Below, piece by piece: positions 57,969 to 64,000 of a stretch of 64,000 nt of DNA. Source of the stretch: Chrysoperla carnea. Lineage: Eukaryota; Arthropoda; Insecta; Neuroptera; Chrysopidae. Numbering within the stretch: position 1 is the first letter of the stretch; the number at the start of each line of letters is the position of its first letter. The translations under genes and the position numbers were made by a program. The notes beneath the pieces were generated by a model that was not told the origin of the DNA, ran no database searches, and was given only the letters and a program-made list of their open reading frames with translations. Location: NCBI RefSeq assembly GCF_905475395.1, contig NC_058337.1:11272983-11336982 (forward strand). Direction: 5' to 3'.

Positions 57969-58967
57969 CGTTATATATAAGTAAGAATGCTTTCAATCAA
58001 AATTATAATATAAGTAAATCATAAAAACAACTACTTACAACAACGTCATTGTTACAATTATTACTTATTGTCACTCAAATTATTACACAATTAAATATTA
58101 TGATGACATTGTAATAATTTTGACAATCATAACGATTTTTACCGTACAGAGCCGAATATCCGTAAACTAAAGAAAGTAGTTGCTTACATCTTTAGTCTCG
58201 TGATAAAAAAGTTCTCAAAATTTCTGAATGAAAAAAAAAAAAAAAAAAAAAAAAAAGTTATTTATGTTGAAAACGTGTAAAATTATATATAAATGTAGGT
58301 ATATTATTCTGAAAATACGAAATACAGAAAAAATCATAGAACGCAAATCGATAAGAAACTGCATGCTAGATAACTTTGGACTGACCCAATTCAAAAATGT
58401 ATAATTTTTGACTAAATTAAAAAAAACTGCAGCAAAATGTAGATTTTTTCGAATTAACCTTTTTTATTCTTCACACATGCAAATTTTAGCTTTACAAGTC
58501 ATATTTTCATTTATTAAAATTATTTGTTTCCGATACAATGTATCACCACTTGGAAGTATCAAAGTAGAAAAAAAAAGTTGACTTAATTTCGATCGGATTG
58601 AAAAAGTAGGAATATTACTGGAAGGCTATTTTGGATTATAAATGTGATTTTTTAAATTTTAACCGACTTCCAAAATGGAAGTGCTCCGCTCTCTTAATAC
58701 GTTGCTCTTCTAATACGCACATGCTAATACCCAAAAACCGCTTATTAATGTGGTTCTCGTCAACAGATTGAACTACTTAGCAGGAAATTTTCATTGTAAA
58801 AGTAAAATATATACATACCAAGTATCGAATTTTCAACAAACCGGTAAAATTTCCAAATTTTGCAGATTTCCAGCATAATTTTCAAATCAAAATTTCATCA
58901 TGGAAGGGCTTTTGAAACCTGGGTCCGCTAGATAATGAAAATACATAATATACATTAATCCATTTAA

Positions 58968-59085
58968 ATGTACAGTCTCACTCTCGTATGTTAAGTGATA
59001 TAATGCGTTGAGATAGCAAAAGCTATTAAAAATATCATGTATGAGGGACTTTGACTTATATAAAGTATACAAAAACTTTAATCAA
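58968..59085 (+). repeat. Repeat family L, copy L2
   Basis: CGTATGTTAAGTGATATAAT, AGCAAAAGCTATTAAAAATATC and ACTTATATAAAGTATAC match L1 at 34.0 kb in the same orientation. Confidence 0.7.
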
Positions 59086-59196
59086 ATGTAAAACTTTGGT
59101 TTCTGAATAGAAATATGTAACGCCTTAACTTTTTCCAATAAAAGTTGTTATTTTATAAATAAGTACATTACTTGAATTTTCAAAGATTCTGAAAGT

Positions 59197-59930
59197 CAGG
59201 GTCCAATTTAGGCCACTGTGAGATGGCCGCCTAAAAGTAGGATAAATCAGGAGCGAATCCAACAATAGGCATGTCCATCAGCTAAATAAATTAATGATTT
59301 AATAAATTTTAATAAAATTTTTTTTTAATGAATTACTTCAAATAGTTAGTGTATTGTTCCTAAATTTATATTAAGCCCCCATCTGCTAATTTTTGAGAGA
59401 ATATTTATATTGTTTAAATCATGTAGAATTAAAAAATCGAAAAACATCATAACGAAATCGGTAGAAGACTGCTTTTGGAAATCAATTTTCATACCCCTAT
59501 TAGATTCTGTTATCATGATTTGGGGCAAAGATTGTCTCCGGAGGTACTCGACCAGTTTCAGTTGGGAGTTTTACTCGAACCAAATGTCGGTGTCAAGGGC
59601 TTGAATATCGATATCCAGGTAGTGAAAAAAAGTGATTCAGATGAACCGACGATTCATTTATGATAGTGAATCTGTATGGCCAAATGGAAAATTAAATGTG
59701 AAAAAAATTCCGCCATACTAGAGTCGATAGCTCATGTCATTGAAGCATGCGATCAAGATTTGAACCCTAATATAAAAATGTTCTTACAAATACTGACAAC
59801 TTTTCCGGCGAGTGTGGCTACCAGATCGTTTTCTATACTCCACTTCTAAACATCAGGATATCGATGGCATTATCACGAAAAATAAACGAAAGCTTGAATT
59901 TGTCAATTAATTGAGTACCTAAATAAAATT
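59197..59930 (+). pseudogene. hAT transposase remnant
   Basis: CAGGGTCCAATTTAGGCC at 59,197 looks like a hAT-type left end, though no partner was found to the right. Plus-strand translation in shifting frames gives SVEDCFWKSIFIPLLDSVIM (about 59,460) and LKMFLQILTTFPASVATRSF then SIL (about 59,775). The latter aligns with the LL.LPVSTATAERSFS signature of the hAT C-terminal domain, with decay of the AERSFS core. Stops and frameshifts throughout. Confidence 0.75.
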
Positions 59931-60837
59931 TTTTAATGTAAAATGTATATCTACTGGCTTTTAATTCAATTTGAAGTTGTAAAAATTGCATCAAAATTTG
60001 TTGGTCAATAGCTTAGAGTCTAAATGTGACGACACTGTGATGTGCAAACATGCACACATTTACCTACTTTTGTAATTTTTGTGAGCGAACAAACTAACAT
60101 CTTACAGATTTATTAAAATCTCCACCTGCGCAAATACTCTACATACACTCTACAAAATTTTGTTCAGGGCGTCATATCTTTGAGTCATGCGTGAGTTCAT
60201 ACTCCAGTTCGCATTCGGCCGATTTTCGGGTGGCTGTGCCGTGCTCATCACTGGATTGTTTAAAATGAGACATCTGATACTTCGCTTAGCTATAAATAAG
60301 AGATTATATATTTCAAGTGTTAGTAGAGAGAAAAAGGCAATAAATGTATTATTAAAAAAAATCTAATATTATATAATAATTTTTTTATTTTTAGTTATTT
60401 AATTTTTTAAGTTGATTATTTTTGTTTTTAAAACTTTTAAAAATTATTTTTTATATGTCGATATAATTTTTAATTATGTAGATTATGATTAACTTAATTA
60501 TGAAGACCGGTTTTTTGGCATTACCAATAGTTCAATTTTTTTTAGACATTATGGATAACTCTTTTAAAACAAGTTTAGTAACAAAAACAATGAATTTTAT
60601 TTTATTCAAATCAAAAAATGTTAAGTTGTCAAAAGAAACAAATCAATATTATTTTAAGAATTATTAAAATTGAAAGAAAATTTTTCTCACGTCCTTTTAA
60701 CTATTAAATTTTGATATCTATTGTAAAGAAAATAACTTATTTCCTGTATGTTAATGTAAATACAATTATATGAGTATTTTAAAAAATTTGAAATTATTAC
60801 TTCCTATTTTAAGCTTATTATCTCTAAAAGAACAACT
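59931..60837. other. Intergenic, no gene seen
   Basis: AT-rich; a GC-richer patch at 60,180-60,250 (GCATTCGGCCGATTTTCGGG) may be a transposon end. The 60-codon frame at 60,485-60,667 is not recognised. Confidence 0.4.
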
Positions 60838-61372
60838 GAAAACAAACAATTGACTGAGTTAATTGTTGAAATACCATGCATAAATAGTGTTGATTACTAT
60901 ATCACATTGCACATACATATAAAATTTATATAATACATACTATACAATTTACGCCTAATTTGCGCCCTCACGGGTAAACAGTGATTTTTCCAAAAAAATG
61001 TTTGAAACAAAAGTTGTTTATTTTTTGATAAGGAACATTTTTAACGCTAAAACCTTTGTTCTATCTCTAACGATTTACAAGATAGGTCCTACGGAACCAA
61101 GACCCAATTGACCTATATTGTTCATATACGAGCTCGACCACAGTTTTTACGTCCTGAGTGCGTTGTAAAAATCAGCTTGATATCTTTTTTCATTTTTGAG
61201 CTATCAGGTTGACAGACGGACGGACGGACATCCGAAAATGAACTAATTAGGTGATTTTATGAACACCTATACCAAAATTTTGTTCGTAGTATCAATATTT
61301 TTAAGGATTACAACTTGGAACTAAACTTAGTATACCTTGCATATTACATATATGCATGGTATAAAAATGAGT
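60838..61372 (-). repeat. Repeat family A, copy A5
   Basis: Minus-strand copy from ATACCATGCATATATGTAAT near 61,365 to CAATTGTTTGTTTTCAGTTG near 60,836, with the GTCCGTCCGTCTGTC microsatellite near 61,215. Confidence 0.85.
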
Positions 61373-61639
61373 TACTGTTTTTGTATCGATCGAGATGCCG
61401 AAATTTCAAATATAAATATTTTTTTAGTAAGGGAGAACTGGGTAAGCGAGAAAATTCTAGTGAGACAGATCTCTCCTGTACCTCTAAGAGCTAGAAACCT
61501 CTATAAGCGAAAAAAAAAATCACGGTCCCTTCAACTCGCTCTTAACCAGGTTTGACTACTGCACATTATTTAAAGATGATCCTAAGAAATAGTAATTTTT
61601 GGAAACGTCCATAAGCTGTTTTTGTTATTGGTTATATAG

Positions 61640-62640
61640 CTCGCTAATATCTCGTTTTGTATCTAACCAATCAAAAAATAACTTAAACAAAAGTTGCTGA
61701 GTTTGGTTGTGGACATCATGTTCTGACATCAGATTTGACCCAGTTCTGCGGGTTTCTTTAACAGCACACTTACGCCCTAAACGGTAAGAAATGAAATTAC
61801 ACTTTAAATTATGAATGTTTATTCTAAAAATAAAGATAAACAAGTGAAAACAAACAATTGACTGAGTTAATTGTTGAAATACCATGCATAGTCAGTGTTG
61901 ATTTCTTTATCACATTACACATACAAACATGTGACACATACATAACTGATAATAATCAAGTATAGTACATATTATAAATTTTCCGCCTAATTGGCGCCCC
62001 CACGGGTAAACAGTGAAGTTTACGAAAAAATGTTTCAAACAAAAGTTGTTTAATTTTTGATAAGAAACATTTTTTACATTTAAATTTTTGTTCTATCTCT
62101 AACGGTTTACAAGATGGGTTCTACGGACCCAAGACCCAATTGACCTATGATGCTCATTTACGAACTTGACCTCACTTTTTACGTCCTGAGTACGCTGTAA
62201 AAATTTCAGCTCGTTTTTGAGTTATCGTGTCCACAGACAGACGGACGGACGGACGGACGGACGGGCAACCGGAAATGGACTAATTAGGTGTTTTAGTGAA
62301 CACCTATGACAAAATTTTTTCCTAGCATCATTATTTTTAAGCGTTACAAACTTGGGACTAAACTTAATATACTATGTATATTTCATATATACATGGTATA
62401 AAAACTAACAATTTTTGTTTTAAACATTTTTTCGAAAAACGTTAGCTTTCGGAAGAAAGGCGACTTAAGAATACGTTACTATTGCATTTAATCGAACAAA
62501 AATACTCTTAAATTAAATTAAGTGGAAAAGGGAAAAATTATTTATAAAAATTTGTATTTTCTATAACTTTTACGTTTAATTTTTTTCGATAGAATGCACA
62601 GATTAACCAGAATTCGCGGAAAACTGTTTTCAACCTCTAA
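61640..62640. repeat. Foldback family J, copy J3, interrupted by A6
   Basis: TATCTCGTTTTGTATCTAAC and AACAAAAGTTGCTGAGTTTG, then ACACTTTAAATTATGAATGT match J1 up to about 61,830. Family A sequence follows to 62,402, after which J resumes with AAACATTTTTTCGAAAAACG and TTGCATTTAATCGAA. Confidence 0.75.
61845..62402 (-). repeat. Repeat family A, copy A6, nested in J3
   Basis: Complete minus-strand copy, ATACCATGTATATATGAAAT end near 62,398 and TTTGTTTTCACTTG end near 61,845, with an expanded CCGTCCGTCCGTCCGTCTGT microsatellite near 62,240. J sequence on each side is continuous in J1. Confidence 0.85.
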
Positions 62641-62959
62641 AATCAATCCCATTTCATCCTGCATAGCAGCAGTCGGTTAGATTTATTTTTTCCTGTTTTA
62701 CAATAACTTTTTCGTCAATATTTCGCTGACAGATTGTTGTAACGACTTTTTTGTTGCTCAAACCTTATTTCCACTGATCTACAACAGGATAATAACGGAA
62801 GGTCCAAAACATTTACACATGAATGCTAATTTGGCCTCATTAGAAGCATGGTCAACAATATTTTTAATATGATAATTAAGCGCTGTAGTTAGATATTTAT
62901 TGCTTAAATTAATAAAATCAATAAATCTTTAATTAGTGTAGCCCATTTGTTCTTTTTTA

Positions 62960-63190
62960 TTTGATACATTTTTTCGTAAACATCATTGTTTACCAGTCAG
63001 AGCGCAAATTAAAATTAATTTGCTAAATTTTCGAAAACCAAAGGGCGCAGAATTGCCATAATTGTGTTGGCTTATTAAACTTGTCTCTTTTCTAATGTAT
63101 TAAAATTAATGCAAGCACTGACTTTCAACACTTTCTTTACAGGGTGTTTTAACAATTGACTCAGTCAATTGTCTTTTCTAAAACAAATAT
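62960..63190 (+). repeat. Diverged family A 3' fragment
   Basis: TTTTTCGTAAACATCATTGT then TTACC and GCGCAAATTA resemble the right third of family A, and AACAATTGACTCAGTCAATTG matches its right end. The sequence between is not conserved. Confidence 0.5.
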
Positions 63191-64000
63191 ATATCCCTTG
63201 CAAAATTCGATTGATTTACCTTTTGTGAATCGAAAAGTCAGTCAGCATCTCACTGATAGACACACGAATAAAATTCTAGGGTACTTTTAGACGTGCTAGA
63301 AATCTTGCCTTCGACGTAGAATTGCATGAAACCTACGAGAGACATTTATAGGAAAACTTCAACTTTTTTCATTGCAACCCCCTGGAAAATCGGAATAACA
63401 CGCCTAAAAATTACGTTTTTCTGTTCCATATAAGCCAGAAAAATGTTATTTTCACCATCAGACCCAAAATAATGTCAAATTAACGGAATGCTTGGAAAAA
63501 TTTCATTACCCCCATGTCAACCTCCCGGAAATTCGGAAAAAGTATCACTTTTCTTTTATACCTGCTAGAGGGATACGGTTTTTTTGCATTCATGAGATCA
63601 AAGGGTCACGGTAGAACCTACTTGGGAACAACGCGAATACTAAACAATCATGAATTCGAAATTTATAATTCCTTAACACGTTAAATTAAGGAATTCTAAA
63701 GAATCAGGCAACTAGTGTTGAATAATAAATCCATTTCACGAGGTAATGAAGGAAGGAAGTGCAAGTAGAAATTTATTTCAGAAACTGACGCAAAAAGCTA
63801 AATTTATTCTTACAGCACAATTTGGGGGATTATAATTGACACAATCTTTTATGATTCCTTAAAACATTTTTCCCGCTTTAAGTATTTTTGTAAATGTACA
63901 CATAAATTCAATTTTTTACTTTAAGCTTGATGTTTTTGAAAACTTGTATAGCTTAATAAATTAATAAATGTAACTGAATTAATTTTCAAAAACTTGTTTA
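63191..64000. other. Right edge of window, no gene seen
   Basis: Contains two related stretches about 170 bp apart (CAACCCCCTGGAAAATCGGA near 63,376; CAACCTCCCGGAAATTCGGA near 63,519), probably a short diverged tandem repeat. No coding sequence recognised. Confidence 0.45.

Noticed and set aside
58228..58257. Poly(A) run as a processed pseudogene or retroposon tail
   Set aside because: No coding remnant or target duplication is seen next to it; long A runs are common here.
1..64000. CRISPR arrays, operons, ribosomal RNA or bacterial genes
   Set aside because: Nothing of the kind; spliced genes and eukaryotic repeats throughout. The 52-bp array has no unique spacers.

Overview
This is a piece of an AT-rich insect nuclear genome, crowded with repeats. 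It has three genes with introns and no operons or bacterial features. The insect assignment rests on an insect-type nicotinic acetylcholine receptor alpha subunit, two genes of the insect secreted (venom/lysosomal-like) histidine acid phosphatase family, and dense arthropod-style mobile DNA. The order cannot be fixed from this window. Layout: 1-9.59 kb has no confirmed exon, but holds a complete small hAT-type element with a perfect 8-bp target duplication (939-1685), an AACCGACTTC-type repeat ending in a hairpin (2.31-2.70 kb), a decayed R1-clade LINE (2.7-3.85 kb, minus), a 52-bp minisatellite built from heat-shock-element blocks (7.66-8.01 kb), a perfect 53-bp-arm hairpin (8.12-8.23 kb) and a foldback (8.35-8.64 kb). 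The last four coding exons of the receptor gene lie at 9,593-14,766 (plus); its introns hold LINE scraps and repeats. From 14.8 to 33.4 kb there is no host gene. This stretch has foldbacks, LINE and hAT remnants, a 132-bp satellite, and a palindrome at 23.4-25.3 kb carrying two separate nested insertions. A foldback at 25.8-27.1 kb encloses a hammerhead-ribozyme-like core of the kind found in Penelope-like elements. Two tandem acid phosphatase genes run on the minus strand: the downstream copy at 33,451-43,646 (391 aa) and the upstream copy at 46,858-56,683 (384 aa). Both have seven exons with matching intron positions and phases, five of them identical in length, so they come from a gene duplication. 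Since then their introns have grown independently by insertion of different repeats, including tRNA-Leu-derived SINEs, a hAT fragment and several foldback families. The rest, 56.7-64.0 kb, has no host gene: a P-superfamily-like MITE with perfect 33-bp terminal repeats and near-perfect 8-bp target duplication, a hAT transposase remnant, and more copies of an abundant 560-600 bp repeat (family A). How the parts relate: the two phosphatases are predicted secreted enzymes with the RHGDR catalytic motif and an unusual His-Glu in place of the family's usual His-Asp. The receptor subunit is an unrelated neural membrane protein. The repeats dominate and interact by nesting: for several insertions the uninterrupted sequence survives elsewhere in the window, so the relative order of insertion can be read directly. 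All coordinates of decayed repeats are approximate unless stated exact.
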